Origin: Rahnella victoriana
Lineage (GTDB): Bacteria > Pseudomonadota > Gammaproteobacteria > Enterobacterales > Enterobacteriaceae
Assembly: GCF_004330295.1 (NCBI RefSeq)
Contig: NZ_SJOJ01000013.1
Location: 90,098-154,097, forward strand
Length of the DNA: 64,000 bases
Direction: 5' to 3'
Both the position numbers and the translations under genes were made by a program. The notes below the pieces were generated by a model, which did not search any database, was not told where the DNA came from, and saw only the letters and a program-made list of their open reading frames with translations. How positions within the stretch are numbered: position 1 is the first letter of the stretch; every line of letters starts with the position of its first letter. Below, piece by piece: positions 44,038 through 52,862 of the stretch.

Positions 44038-45075
44038 TTAACGTTTTTTCTGTGCGAGAGTGCAAAGCGCCTCAATATTACTTTTTTCGCCTTCGGCCTC
44101 TTTCAGCTTGCGACGCTGTTCAGCGAATTTCTCATGTTGCTTGCAGGCTTTTTCATCCGCTTCTTTTTTGCTGGTTTTACCGCTGCCCTGCAAAACGTCA
44201 AACTCATTGAAATTGAGGAATTGCTCAAGTTTATCCTCCCAGCTTTTTAAAAATATCTGCTGGCGGCGCTTAGTCTGATCTTCCGCGTAATCCAGCCACA
44301 TTGAAATAATGCGATTCAGCTGATCAATTTCTTCTTCGCGTAAGTAATTTTTCGCAATCGTGGTATCAGTCTTACGCACCTGATCACATTTGAAACTGGT
44401 CAGTCCCATATCCGACTGGCTGGCATTCGCGCGCTGAGCGATAATTTCCGCCGCTGTAAGGCCGGTGCAGGCGAAATGCAACTTATTCTGGATTGCCTGA
44501 AAGAAACGCGCGGTATCTTTATCTGTGGGCCGATAATCAGCCGCCATCGCAAAAATATCTTTGATACGAAGATAAATACGGCGTTCGCTGGCACGTATAT
44601 CCCGGATGCGCTCCAACATTTCGTCGAAATAATCCGGCACGACTGACTGACCCACTGGCGGATTTTTCAGTCGTGTATCGTCCATGACAAACCCTTTAAT
44701 GACATATTCTTGCAGGGTTTGTGTCGCCCACTGACGGAATTGCGTACCACGGGCAGAGCGGACGCGATATCCGACCGCAAGGATGGCATCAAGATTGTAA
44801 TAATCAATCTGCCGGGAAACCTCCCGCGTCCCTTCCTGACGAACTATCCGGAATTTCCGGATGGTTGCATCTCGCTCAAGCTCACCGTCGTTATAGATAT
44901 TCATCAAATGTTCGTTAATAGTCCGAACATCTTTTTGATAAATTTCGGAAATCAGAGCCTGCGATAGCCATAGCGTCTCCGATTCAAAGCGACATTCTAT
45001 ACGTAGCCGCCCGTCATGAGTTTGGAAAAGAACAAACTCACCTTCCGGCGCCAGAGGCGTAATGTGTTCATCCAC
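44038..45075 (-). CDS. rhuM: RhuM-family protein
   Basis: A 345-residue protein matching the RhuM family (first named in a Salmonella pathogenicity island). Landmarks are ETLWLSQALISEIYQKDVRT, then INEHLMNIYNDGEL, then YYNLDAILAVGYRVRSARGT and FRQWATQTLQEYV. The C-terminal third is a charged, helical tail rich in Lys and Glu. Its N-terminal part resembles Bro-N/KilA-N-like DNA-binding domains of phage origin. The biochemical function is unknown, but such genes are common in islands and near toxin-antitoxin or defence genes. Convergent with qnr, 18 bp apart. Confidence 0.85.
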   Translation of the reverse strand: MDEHITPLAPEGEFVLFQTHDGRLRIECRFESETLWLSQALISEIYQKDVRTINEHLMNIYNDGELERDATIRKFRIVRQEGTREVSRQIDYYNLDAILAVGYRVRSARGTQFRQWATQTLQEYVIKGFVMDDTRLKNPPVGQSVVPDYFDEMLERIRDIRASERRIYLRIKDIFAMAADYRPTDKDTARFFQAIQNKLHFACTGLTAAEIIAQRANASQSDMGLTSFKCDQVRKTDTTIAKNYLREEEIDQLNRIISMWLDYAEDQTKRRQQIFLKSWEDKLEQFLNFNEFDVLQGSGKTSKKEADEKACKQHEKFAEQRRKLKEAEGEKSNIEALCTLAQKKR

Positions 45076-45182
45076 CGGTACTTACTCCTTCAGCCAGCAA
45101 GGACGTTGATTCAGCAAACAATGGATTTATTCTACCTGTTTCCCCGGACTGCAAAAATAGCGGTTAATCTAACCCTCGCATG

Positions 45183-45203
45183 AAACCGCCCCGAAGGGCG
45201 GTT
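45183..45203 (-). terminator. Hairpin ending small-protein transcript A
   Basis: CCGCCC-TTCG-GGGCGG (minus strand) with flanking AA/TT pairs. The T-run is poor (TTTCATG). The equivalent hairpin of copy B has a strong T-run. Confidence 0.65.
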
Positions 45204-45212
45204 CATTTACTG

Positions 45213-45335
45213 CTATAAAACCGGGCCAATATTGACGTTGATATTGATATGAGAAACGTTAACGCTCCATCCATCATTCTCAGACGTCATCATAGAACCC
45301 AGTACAACGATCAGTGCATAAATACACTTTTTCAT
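45213..45335 (-). CDS. Small hydrophobic protein A, candidate type I toxin
   Basis: A 40-residue ORF starting MKKCIYALIVVLGSMMTSEN, i.e. two Lys and then a hydrophobic, signal- or membrane-anchor-like stretch, then GWSVNVSHININVNIGPVL. AAGG lies 8 bases before the ATG (in TAAAAGGCCGCAACA). The same ORF recurs at 47071-47193 with only five substitutions, and the substitutions are conservative in the helix, which argues that it is translated. A roughly 150-nt leader carries the pairing site for the RNA at 45576-45670. I read it as a membrane-active toxin like TisB, ZorO or TimP. No homologue was verified. Confidence 0.7.
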   Translation of the reverse strand: MKKCIYALIVVLGSMMTSENDGWSVNVSHININVNIGPVL

Positions 45336-45489
45336 TGTTGCGGCCTTTTATAACCGCGTTTCACCAATAAGCACCGGGACCGACTGGAGAAGAACAGGCA
45401 GAATTGGGACTGCTTGTTCCCGCGGTACTCAAGTGCTAATTCCTGAGCCCGGTGACCCGTCGCTAAACAGGTGAATTAGTCCCGGCAGA

Positions 45490-45519
45490 AAATTAGCATC
45501 AAGACCATTTCTTGTGTAA
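45490..45519 (-). promoter_or_regulatory. Promoter of small-protein mRNA A
   Basis: On the minus strand: -35 TTACAC (45519-45514), 18-bp spacer, then -10 TAATTT (45495-45490) preceded by TGC (extended -10). The same spacing and TGC recur in copy B. Predicted transcription start about 45484, giving a leader of about 148 nt. Confidence 0.5.
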
Positions 45520-45575
45520 GGTTATTTTTCACGCAGGGACTTGTCTGTCTCGCCCTAATCGTGTAACTTTTCAGC

Positions 45576-45670
45576 GTTGGGGCTGCTTGTTTCCGCTTGT
45601 ATTAAAAGGTTGATTTAGCGCTAACTGAATCAACCGACAAAATAACCGCTTTGTGAAGCGGTTATTTTGT
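45576..45670 (+). ncRNA. Antitoxin-like small RNA A
   Basis: A predicted RNA of about 95 nt, divergent from the small-protein gene. Its promoter candidate is TTGTCT (45541-45546), 17 bp, TAACTT (45564-45569). Its first 20 nt (45577-45596) can pair with the toxin leader at 45404-45423 as 18 Watson-Crick pairs plus 2 G-U and no mismatch. Then come an 8-bp hairpin (GGTTGATT/AATCAACC, 45608-45635) and a 15-bp terminator stem (45637-45670). A second copy at 47436-47530 has the same plan. The target site is far upstream of the toxin start, as for IstR-1 and OrzO. Confidence 0.7.
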
Positions 45671-45780
45671 GTCTGAAATCCTCACGCCCCGCCGAAAAGT
45701 GCGCTTCTCCCCCGCCCTTCATCGGGATCTCACCGCAATATGCTATAACAGGCATTCGCTTTAGCCACAAATTTAACCTC

Positions 45781-47034
45781 ATGAAAGATAATAGTATTTA
45801 CTCTCCTCAGGCGTCTGTGCCGGAAAAATTACGGGTGCTGGGCTGGTCAGATTTATTCTCGCTGTGGTTCTCACTCGGCATGGGCCTGATGGTGTTGCAG
45901 GCCGGGGCGATTCTTGCGCCGGGCCTCGGACTGGCAGGAGCACTGGCGGCGATTGTGCTGGGGTCTGCCGTCGGCGTTGCGCTGCTGGCGCTGGTCGGCG
46001 TAACCGGCGGGCAAACCGGTTTATCATCAATGGCGTCGCTGAAACTGAGCCTCGGTAAACGCGGCGTGGTGTTGCCGGTCTTGTTCAATCTGATCCAACT
46101 GATTGGCTGGGGCGCGTTCGAAATTGTGGTGATGCGTGATGCCGCCAGTCTGCTGGCGAAACGCGCCTGGGGCGATGACAGTTTTTGGGCGAATCCGACA
46201 CTCTGGACGTTTATTTTCGGCGCTGTCGCTACCTTGCTGGCGGCCAGTGGGCCACTGGCGTTTATCCGCGTGGTGCTGCGCCGCTGGGGTATCTGGTTGC
46301 TGCTGGCGAGCTGCGCATGGCTGACCGGTTATCTGTTCCTGCATACGGATTTATCCACGCTGTGGCACAGCGCCGGAGATGGTTCGATGCCGTTCGCGCT
46401 GGCCTGTGACATCGTGGTGTCGATGGCATTTTCGTGGTTGCCGCTGGTGTCGGATTACACCCGTTTTGGCAAATCTGCGCGACAAAACTTCTGGGGCACG
46501 GCCTGTGGATATTTCCTCGGCAGCGTGTGGATGATGTCGCTCGGCGTGGCCTATACGCTTGCGTTTGTCAGCACCCCGACCGATGCCAATGCGCTGCTGC
46601 TGGCACTTTCCGGTATCGCGCTGGGCATTCCGCTGCTGTTGATTCTGGTGGATGAACATGAAAATGCCTTCGCGGATATCCATTCGGCGGCGGTGTCGGC
46701 AGGCACTTCCGTGCCGGTCAGCGTCGGTAAGCTGACGCTGGGTATCGGCCTGCTGTGTACGCTGATCGCCTGGTCGGTGCCGCTGACGCAATATGAAAAC
46801 TTCCTGCTGCTGATTGGTTCAGTCTTCGCGCCGCTGTTCGGCGTGGTGCTGACGCACCATTTTGTCCTGCGCCGGCAGACCACCGAAAACCTCAATCTGC
46901 GATCTGTCGCAGCCTGGTTTATCGGAATTGCGGTCTATCATCTGATGGCAAATCTGCTGCCTGATGTGGGTGCGACGATTCCGTCGCTGCTGGTGGCGGG
47001 ACTGGTGTGCTGGGGATTAGGGCGTAAAGCCTGA
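45781..47034 (+). CDS. cytX: NCS1-family permease, CytX-like (hydroxymethylpyrimidine transporter)
   Basis: A 417-residue membrane protein with about twelve helices. LFSLWFSLGMGLMVLQAGAI and the QLIGWGAFEIVVMRDAA segment resemble CodB/CytX-type nucleobase and hydroxymethylpyrimidine permeases. The start at 45781 follows the conserved pattern MKDNSIYSPQASVPEKLRVL; an upstream in-frame start would run into the small-RNA terminator. cytX genes often carry a TPP riboswitch, but I see none here. It is flanked on both sides by copies of the candidate toxin-antitoxin locus. Confidence 0.82.
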   Translation: MKDNSIYSPQASVPEKLRVLGWSDLFSLWFSLGMGLMVLQAGAILAPGLGLAGALAAIVLGSAVGVALLALVGVTGGQTGLSSMASLKLSLGKRGVVLPVLFNLIQLIGWGAFEIVVMRDAASLLAKRAWGDDSFWANPTLWTFIFGAVATLLAASGPLAFIRVVLRRWGIWLLLASCAWLTGYLFLHTDLSTLWHSAGDGSMPFALACDIVVSMAFSWLPLVSDYTRFGKSARQNFWGTACGYFLGSVWMMSLGVAYTLAFVSTPTDANALLLALSGIALGIPLLLILVDEHENAFADIHSAAVSAGTSVPVSVGKLTLGIGLLCTLIAWSVPLTQYENFLLLIGSVFAPLFGVVLTHHFVLRRQTTENLNLRSVAAWFIGIAVYHLMANLLPDVGATIPSLLVAGLVCWGLGRKA

Positions 47035-47040
47035 GTTAAA

Positions 47041-47062
47041 AAACCGCCCCGAAGGGCGGTTT
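47041..47062. terminator. Bidirectional terminator between cytX and small-protein gene B
   Basis: AAACCGCCC-CGAA-GGGCGGTTT, a perfect 9-bp stem with tetraloop. On the minus strand it is followed by TTTAAC, ending the small-protein transcript; on the plus strand it follows the cytX stop by 6 bases. Confidence 0.88.
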
Positions 47063-47070
47063 CTCTACTG

Positions 47071-47193
47071 CTATAAACCAGACCCCATGTTGACGTTAAT
47101 ATTGATATGAGAAACGTTAACGTTCCATCCATCATTCTCAGACGTCATCAAAGAACCCAGCACAACGATCAGTGCGTATATACACTTTTTCAT
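47071..47193 (-). CDS. Small hydrophobic protein B, candidate type I toxin
   Basis: A 40-residue ORF, paralogue of 45213-45335. The N-terminal 23 residues differ only at position 15 (Leu for Met); the end is GWNVNVSHININVNMGSGL. Start context TAAAAGGCCGTAACA repeats the ribosome binding site of copy A. The leader of about 150 nt holds the pairing site 47262-47281. Conservation of frame, start, stop and length across two diverged copies supports a translated small protein. Confidence 0.7.
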   Translation of the reverse strand: MKKCIYALIVVLGSLMTSENDGWNVNVSHININVNMGSGL

Positions 47194-47348
47194 TGTTACG
47201 GCCTTTTATAGCCGCGTTTCACCCATAAGCACCGGGACCGACAGGAGAAGGACAAGCAGTGTTGAGGTTGCTCGTCCCCGCGGTACTTAAGTGCTATTTC
47301 CTGAGCCCGGTGACCTGTCGCTAAACAGGCGAAACTAGCTCCGCGCGC

Positions 47349-47378
47349 AGACTAGCACTAAGACCATGTAAAAAGTAA
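47349..47378 (-). promoter_or_regulatory. Promoter of small-protein mRNA B
   Basis: Minus strand: -35 TTACTT (47378-47373), 18-bp spacer, -10 TAGTCT (47354-47349) preceded by TGC. The arrangement equals copy A; the leader around it has diverged more than these elements. Confidence 0.5.
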
Positions 47379-47435
47379 GACAATTTTATTGTCACTCAAC
47401 TTGTTCGTTTCGAGTGAATCATGTACAGTTCTTTT

Positions 47436-47530
47436 CGTTGAGGTTGCTCGTTCCCGCTTGTTTTAAAAGGTTGGTTTAGCGCTAACTAAATCACCAATAA
47501 AAAAAACCGCTCTTTTTAAGCGGTTTTTTT
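47436..47530 (+). ncRNA. Antitoxin-like small RNA B
   Basis: A predicted 95-nt RNA. The promoter candidate is TTGTTC (47401-47406), 17 bp, TACAGT (47424-47429). Nucleotides 47438-47457 (TTGAGGTTGCTCGTTCCCGC) pair with the leader of small protein B at 47262-47281 with 19 Watson-Crick pairs and one G-U. A bulged hairpin and a terminator (AAAAAACCGCT / AGCGGTTTTTTT, about 47499-47530) follow. The last hairpin also works for mqo on the other strand. Confidence 0.7.
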
Positions 47531-47548
47531 GTGCCTGAAAACAGGAAA

Positions 47549-49201
47549 TTAAAGCGCGATATCCGCAGGCTGTTTCGGCTCTTGTTTCGCCTGAGCATCC
47601 AGCGGACGTAGCTGAACCACATCGGCAACCGGTGTGGTTTTCAGCGACGGGGTTTCCAGCCCGAGGATACGGCTGGTTTCCAGCAGTTCTTTCTCGGTCG
47701 CTTCCACATTGCCGTTCAGTTTGGTGCCATAAGACGGGATGATTTCCCGGAATTTGGCCTGCCATTCTGCACTGGCGGCTTTCTCTTTAAAGACGGTTTC
47801 CAGCAACTTCATCATGATCGGCGCCGCCGTTGACGCGCCCGGTGATGCACCCAGCAAGGCGGCAATGCTGCCATCTTTTGCGCTCACCACTTCGGTGCCC
47901 AGACGCAGCACACCGCCGTGCTTGCCATCTTTTTTGATAACCTGCACACGTTGTCCGGCGACCCAGCGTTTCCAGTCTTTCTGCTCGGCCTGCGGGAAAA
48001 ATTCCTTCAGCGCGGCGTGACGGTCTTCGTCACTGAGCATCACCTGCCCGACCAGATATTTCACCAGATCGAAGTTGCCCACGCCGACATGGGTCATTGG
48101 CAGCAGGTTCGAGCTGTTGACGCTGCCAAACAAATCCCACAGGGACCCGTTTTTCAGGAATTTACTGGAGAAGGTGGCGAACGGCCCGAACAGCAGAACC
48201 TGTTTGCCATCAATAATACGGGTGTCGAGATGCGGAACCGACATCGGTGGCGCGCCCACGGCGGCTTTGCCGTAAACCTTCGCCAGATGGCGTTTCACCA
48301 CATCCTGATTTTCTGTCACCAGGAATTCGCCCCCCACCGGGAAACCGCCGTATTCACGCGCTTCCGGAATGCCGGATTTTTGCAGCAACGTCAGCGACGC
48401 GCCGCCTGCGCCGATAAACACGAATTTGGCATTCACGACATGGTGTTTGTGGCTGTGTTTAAGATCGGTGATGGTAACGCGCCAGGTTTTGTCCGGATTG
48501 CGCTGGATATCACGCACTTCCTGACCGTTTGCCAGCGTGAAGTTGGATTGTTTCTGCAACGCCTCAACCAGCTGACGGGTCACTTCACCGAAGTTCACGT
48601 CCGTGCCTGCGGTGGTGCGGGTTGCGGCGACTTTCTGCGCCGGATCACGGCCTTCCATCACTGCAGGGATCCACTGTTTGATCAGTTCCGGGTCTTCCGA
48701 ATATTCCATGCCACGGAACAGCGTACTTTCCTGAAGGGCAGCAAAACGTTTGCGCAGGAAATCGATATTCTCATCGCCCCAGACAAAGCTCATGTGCGGC
48801 ACGCTGTTGATGAACGAGCGCGGATTATTCAGCACACCTTTCTGCACCTGATACGCCATAAACTGACGGGAAACCTGGAAGGCTTCGTTGATCGCCACGG
48901 CCTTGGTGATATCAACAGAACCGTCGGGCATCAGCGGGGTATAGTTCATTTCTGCGAGCGCGGCATGGCCGGTACCCGCGTTGTTCCAGCCGTTGGAGCT
49001 TTCCTGCGCCACGCTATCCATGCGTTCGATCATATGGATCGACCAGTCCGGCTCGAGTTCCCGGAGATAAGTCCCCAGGGTTGCACTCATAATTCCGCCG
49101 CCGACCAGCAATACATCAACGGATTTTTCGTCTTCTGCGGCCGCAGGCTCGCTGGCACCCAGTGAGTCACGGTTGAGAAGCATACCAAGTATCTTTCTCA
49201 T
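47549..49201 (-). CDS. mqo: Malate:quinone oxidoreductase, copy 1
   Basis: A 550-residue membrane-associated FAD enzyme that oxidises malate and passes electrons to the quinone pool. The FAD motif is [18 protein letters not shown], followed by family motifs [30 protein letters not shown] and [15 protein letters not shown]. The end ADIAL matches E. coli Mqo. The N-terminus [20 protein letters not shown] is less hydrophobic than that of copy 2. It follows a second mqo gene on the same strand after 384 bp, with about three quarters identity by eye. Confidence 0.92.
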   Translation of the reverse strand: MRKILGMLLNRDSLGASEPAAAEDEKSVDVLLVGGGIMSATLGTYLRELEPDWSIHMIERMDSVAQESSNGWNNAGTGHAALAEMNYTPLMPDGSVDITKAVAINEAFQVSRQFMAYQVQKGVLNNPRSFINSVPHMSFVWGDENIDFLRKRFAALQESTLFRGMEYSEDPELIKQWIPAVMEGRDPAQKVAATRTTAGTDVNFGEVTRQLVEALQKQSNFTLANGQEVRDIQRNPDKTWRVTITDLKHSHKHHVVNAKFVFIGAGGASLTLLQKSGIPEAREYGGFPVGGEFLVTENQDVVKRHLAKVYGKAAVGAPPMSVPHLDTRIIDGKQVLLFGPFATFSSKFLKNGSLWDLFGSVNSSNLLPMTHVGVGNFDLVKYLVGQVMLSDEDRHAALKEFFPQAEQKDWKRWVAGQRVQVIKKDGKHGGVLRLGTEVVSAKDGSIAALLGASPGASTAAPIMMKLLETVFKEKAASAEWQAKFREIIPSYGTKLNGNVEATEKELLETSRILGLETPSLKTTPVADVVQLRPLDAQAKQEPKQPADIAL

Positions 49202-49585
49202 GACGTCTGTTTCTCTAAATGTTCAGTTCTGTTTTGGCTATTCGTTAGGAATATTGTTATGGCTATCGAACAAGAAATTAGCAAAAAAACACGCGGGATC
49301 GTTACTGAAACTTCATTTTTTCAAATGATGGCTACGAATATAACATTATCACTACAAAATTTAAAAAAGGATTTAACGTTTCAAAAAAACAGGCAGAGGG
49401 GATCTCAGACAGTGGCTCAGGCCGCGTCACTGCTGGATTTTAAGGGTTCTGCAAAAGAGTTTTGGAGGGGTTTCTGGCGGTCAAAGAACGTGCAATTTGT
49501 GCTAAATCGGGTTTGATGGCAAACGTGAGATGTTAAAAAAGGCGCAGTTGCCCGCGCCTTTACGATCACTTTTTACGGAATCAGA
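49202..49585. other. Spacer between the two mqo genes
   Basis: 384 bp. 49240-49400 is AT-rich and probably holds the promoter of copy 1. An 85-codon ORF at 49259 on the plus strand shows no family pattern and lies antisense to the likely leader. I do not call it a gene. Confidence 0.45.
49535..49562 (-). terminator. Terminator after mqo copy 2
   Basis: On the minus strand AAAGGCGC-GGGCAACT-GCGCCTTTTTT, a GC-rich stem with T-run 24 bases after the stop. Confidence 0.85.
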
Positions 49586-51235
49586 TTACAGCGCGACGTC
49601 TGCAACCTGCTTCTGCTCTTCACCCTTTTTAGGGGCTGAAGAATTGTCCGCCGCCGGAGCCGGTTCTGCGGCTTTTGGCTGCGGGTTGTCGAGCATCAGA
49701 ACGCGGCTGGTGTCGCCCAGTTCTTTCTCGGTTGCCGCCACGTTGCCGTTCAGTTCGGTGCCATAAGAAGGGATGATGTCCTTCAGTTTGGCCTGCCATT
49801 CTGGCGTCGCAACTTTGTCTTTAAACACTTTTTCCATCAGGTGCAGCATGATCGGCGCTGCGGTAGATGCGCCCGGAGAAGCGCCCAGCAGCGCGGTGAT
49901 GCTGCCGTCTTTCGAGCTGACCACTTCGGTGCCGAGACGCAGAACGCCGCCTTCTTTCTCATCTTTTTTGATGATCTGCACGCGCTGACCGGCTTCCCAC
50001 AGACGCCAGTCTTCTTTCTTCGCATCCGGGAAGTATTCACGTAACGCATCGAAACGGTCGTCGTCGGAGAGCATCACCTGGCTGACCAGATATTTCACCA
50101 GATCGAAGTTGTCGATACCCACATGGGTCATCGGCATGATGTTGGAGAAATTGACGCTGCCGAACAGATCCCACAGCGAACCGTTTTTCAGGAATTTGCT
50201 GGAGAAGGTGGCGAACGGCCCGAACAGCAGAACCTGTTTGCCATCCAGAATACGGGTGTCGAGATGCGGCACGGACATCGGCGGTGAGCCGACAGACGCT
50301 TTACCGTACACTTTTGCCAGATGGCGTTTCACCACGTCCGGGTTCTCGGTCACCAGGAATTCGCCGCCGACCGGGAAGCCGCCGTAGTTGTCTGCTTCCG
50401 GAATGCCGGATTTTTGCAGCAACGTCAGGGACGCGCCGCCTGCGCCGATAAACACGAATTTCGCTTTGATGACGCTTTCTTTGTCGCCGTTTTTCAGGTC
50501 GGCAACGGTCACGTTCCAGGTGTTATCCGGGTTACGCTGGATGTCGCGGACTTCATGACCGAGGCTCAGCGAGAAGTTTGGTTTCTTCTGCAACGACGCC
50601 ACCAGCTGACGGGTGATCTCGCCGAAGTTGACGTCGGTGCCGATCGGGATACGGGTCGCCGCGACTTTCTGCGCCGGGTCACGCCCTTCCATCACCAGCG
50701 GGATCCACTGTTTGATTTGCGCCGGGTCTTCTGAATATTCCATGCCACGGAACAGCGTGCTTTGTTGCAGCGCCGCAAAACGTTTACGCAGGAAATTGAT
50801 GTTGTCGTCGCCCCACACAAAACTCATGTGCGGCGTGCTGTTGATGAAAGAACGCGGGTTGTGCAACACGCCGTTCTCAACCTGATAGGTCCAGAACTGA
50901 CGGGAAATCTGGAAGGATTCGTTGATTTCGACCGCTTTGGAGATATCAATACTGCCGTCGGCTTTTTCCGGCGTGTAGTTCATTTCCGCCAGCGCAGAGT
51001 GACCGGTACCGGCGTTGTTCCAGCCGTTGGAACTTTCCAGCGCCACACCGTCCAGACGCTCAACCATGTCGATGGACCAGTCTGGCTCTAATTCCTGAAG
51101 GTATGTCCCCAGCGTCGCGCTCATAATGCCGCCGCCGATCAGTAACACATCAACGGGCTTTTCATCTTCTGCCAACGCTGACTGGCTGAAAGCAACCACG
51201 TTAAGGCAGAGGATCATGGCGAGTATCTTTCTCAT
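49586..51235 (-). CDS. mqo: Malate:quinone oxidoreductase, copy 2
   Basis: A 549-residue paralogue of the gene at 47549-49201. The N-terminus [20 protein letters not shown] is hydrophobic and signal-like, as in E. coli Mqo, followed by [18 protein letters not shown]. Core motifs [20 protein letters not shown] and [20 protein letters not shown] are intact. It has its own terminator and a 299-bp upstream region. The more E. coli-like N-terminus and tail (VADVAL) suggest this is the ancestral copy. Confidence 0.92.
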   Translation of the reverse strand: MRKILAMILCLNVVAFSQSALAEDEKPVDVLLIGGGIMSATLGTYLQELEPDWSIDMVERLDGVALESSNGWNNAGTGHSALAEMNYTPEKADGSIDISKAVEINESFQISRQFWTYQVENGVLHNPRSFINSTPHMSFVWGDDNINFLRKRFAALQQSTLFRGMEYSEDPAQIKQWIPLVMEGRDPAQKVAATRIPIGTDVNFGEITRQLVASLQKKPNFSLSLGHEVRDIQRNPDNTWNVTVADLKNGDKESVIKAKFVFIGAGGASLTLLQKSGIPEADNYGGFPVGGEFLVTENPDVVKRHLAKVYGKASVGSPPMSVPHLDTRILDGKQVLLFGPFATFSSKFLKNGSLWDLFGSVNFSNIMPMTHVGIDNFDLVKYLVSQVMLSDDDRFDALREYFPDAKKEDWRLWEAGQRVQIIKKDEKEGGVLRLGTEVVSSKDGSITALLGASPGASTAAPIMLHLMEKVFKDKVATPEWQAKLKDIIPSYGTELNGNVAATEKELGDTSRVLMLDNPQPKAAEPAPAADNSSAPKKGEEQKQVADVAL

Positions 51236-51534
51236 GACGTCTGTTTCTCTGAATGTTTAGTTTTAGTTTTGCAGGTGAAAGCTATCCAGATTTGCGCTGG
51301 ATAAACGAAATCAACAACCCGGTGCGGAGGGAAATAAACGCTTATTTCCACAGAGTATGAAAGGACAATAATGGGGAGTGACGACAACGGCGGAGATGAT
51401 CACAAAATCAACCACACAAATGTTACCGAATACTCATATTATCGAGATTTCGTAAACAATTTAACATCGTCGTTACGTGCATTAAAAATAGTTTAATACT
51501 TTAAATAATTACATAAGTTAGTTTCGCAGTGAAA
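51236..51534. other. Promoter region of mqo copy 2
   Basis: 299 bp between two minus-strand genes. 51420-51530 is very AT-rich. No terminator for the diguanylate cyclase gene's upstream neighbour and no small gene were recognised. Confidence 0.4.
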
Positions 51535-52593
51535 CTACACGCTGGTCGTCCGGTTGCGGCCGTTGTGTTTCGACTGATACAGCGCGCCGTCCGCCACCAT
51601 AATATTTTCCTGCAGGCTTTTGTTGGGCTGATAGTTGGCGACGCCGAGGGAAACGGTAATGTGAAAAGGCGTTCCCTCCGGACTGGTAAACACGGTTTTT
51701 TCTACCGCGAGCCGGATGCGCTCGCAGCATTTCACGCATTCATATGCGTTGCCGCTGGCAATCAGGATCACAAACTCCTCGCCGCCAAAACGCGCCAGCA
51801 CATCGTCATTGCGCAGCATCATGCGCGCCACGTTTGCCACGCGCACCAGTACGTCGTCGCCCACGGAATGCCCGTAGGTGTCGTTCACCTTTTTGAAAAA
51901 GTCGATATCCAGCATTGCCAGCCCGAAATGCGGGTGGTGTTTCTGCACCGCTTTCAGGTGCTCTTCCAGCCCCATGCGGTTAAAAGTTTTGGTGAGAAAA
52001 TCCAGCGAGGAGTTTTGTTTTTCACGGAAAAACTCCCTGACATAACGGAATTTCCCGCCCAGACCGTGATAACAGATAAACAGACAGGCGACGGTGAACA
52101 GCTGATACACCAGCGAGCGCCAGACAATCGCCCATGAGGTCAGATACGGCAGCGCCATCGCCGCCCGGATGCTCATCATGATGATAATGACGATGACAAA
52201 GGTCCGGATACTGTTGTCTTTCCACGGTTTGAAGCAGCAGATGGCGGCAATCATGATGGTGACAAATAGATTATCGATGGCGAACAGGCCGGTGAGCGCG
52301 AAATTGACCAGACAGGCGCACAGTACGCTGAACCACCCGACGTAAAAGACACAAATGACCAGCGGGATCATCTCGAAGCTGTAATACACCGAGTCACTCA
52401 GGTGAAAGTTATCGCGATCGAGATACGCCGAGACGACGCCGCACAACAACCCGAACAGAATGCGTTTGTGAACGGGGGACTTCGGTCCCAGCGGGCCGTC
52501 ACTGCTCAGAAAAAAATAGAAAAACACCAGGCTGGCGTAAGTCACGCAAATGTTGATGTACAGCGTATCCAGCGAGTTAATGACCTGATCCAT
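51535..52593 (-). CDS. Membrane-bound diguanylate cyclase
   Basis: A 352-residue protein. About six N-terminal membrane segments (residues 10-185) form a 5TM/MASE-like sensor region. A GGDEF domain follows: DFLTKTFNRMGLEEHL, LAMLDIDFFKKVNDTYGHSV, and the active-site GGEEF at about 268-272. It makes cyclic-di-GMP from two GTP. The RxxD inhibitory site was not evident. It is divergent from ycgR, which encodes a cyclic-di-GMP-binding brake, and pdeH, which degrades the messenger, is 9 kb away, so this enzyme may feed the same motility circuit. Confidence 0.9.
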   Translation of the reverse strand: MDQVINSLDTLYINICVTYASLVFFYFFLSSDGPLGPKSPVHKRILFGLLCGVVSAYLDRDNFHLSDSVYYSFEMIPLVICVFYVGWFSVLCACLVNFALTGLFAIDNLFVTIMIAAICCFKPWKDNSIRTFVIVIIIMMSIRAAMALPYLTSWAIVWRSLVYQLFTVACLFICYHGLGGKFRYVREFFREKQNSSLDFLTKTFNRMGLEEHLKAVQKHHPHFGLAMLDIDFFKKVNDTYGHSVGDDVLVRVANVARMMLRNDDVLARFGGEEFVILIASGNAYECVKCCERIRLAVEKTVFTSPEGTPFHITVSLGVANYQPNKSLQENIMVADGALYQSKHNGRNRTTSV

Positions 52594-52764
52594 AGCTCTC
52601 CGGGGGCAAAGGACGAATCTGATAATAAAAATCTGAGACAGAGGGGAAATAGACCTTCAATGGTGTGAAAGATAGCCTATATATAAAGTCAGGGGCGGAC
52701 AAAATGGCATACCCTCGCACAGCAATTGCCCATTTTACCCATAAAGAACCGCCTTAATTCCGGA

Positions 52765-52791
52765 TAAAGTTTTGTTCTGCGTAGCCGATAA
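52765..52791 (+). promoter_or_regulatory. Sigma-28 (FliA) flagellar class III promoter of ycgR
   Basis: TAAAGTTT (52765-52772), an 11-bp spacer and GCCGATAA (52784-52791): a full match to the enterobacterial FliA consensus. It lies 72 bp upstream of the ycgR start codon. Confidence 0.92.
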
Positions 52792-52862
52792 TCCCTATCG
52801 GGCGTCTTATACGGCAACGGCTGCGCCATTAATTTGCATTTATTTCTTATGAGGTGTGGCAG

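Noticed and set aside
45671..45780. TPP riboswitch before cytX
   Set aside because: CytX genes often have one, but the conserved CTGAGA and ACCTGATC segments are not present.
45183..47530. The two 490-bp repeats as ends of a transposon carrying cytX
   Set aside because: They contain conserved ORFs, promoters and covarying RNA pairing, have no terminal inverted repeats and no transposase.
47918..49165. 415-codon open frame on the plus strand, opposite mqo copy 1
   Set aside because: It mirrors the codon structure of the mqo gene, has no family pattern, and the same kind of shadow occurs opposite copy 2.
49259..49516. 85-codon ORF between the mqo genes
   Set aside because: Polar, no family pattern, AT-rich spacer; more likely promoter DNA.
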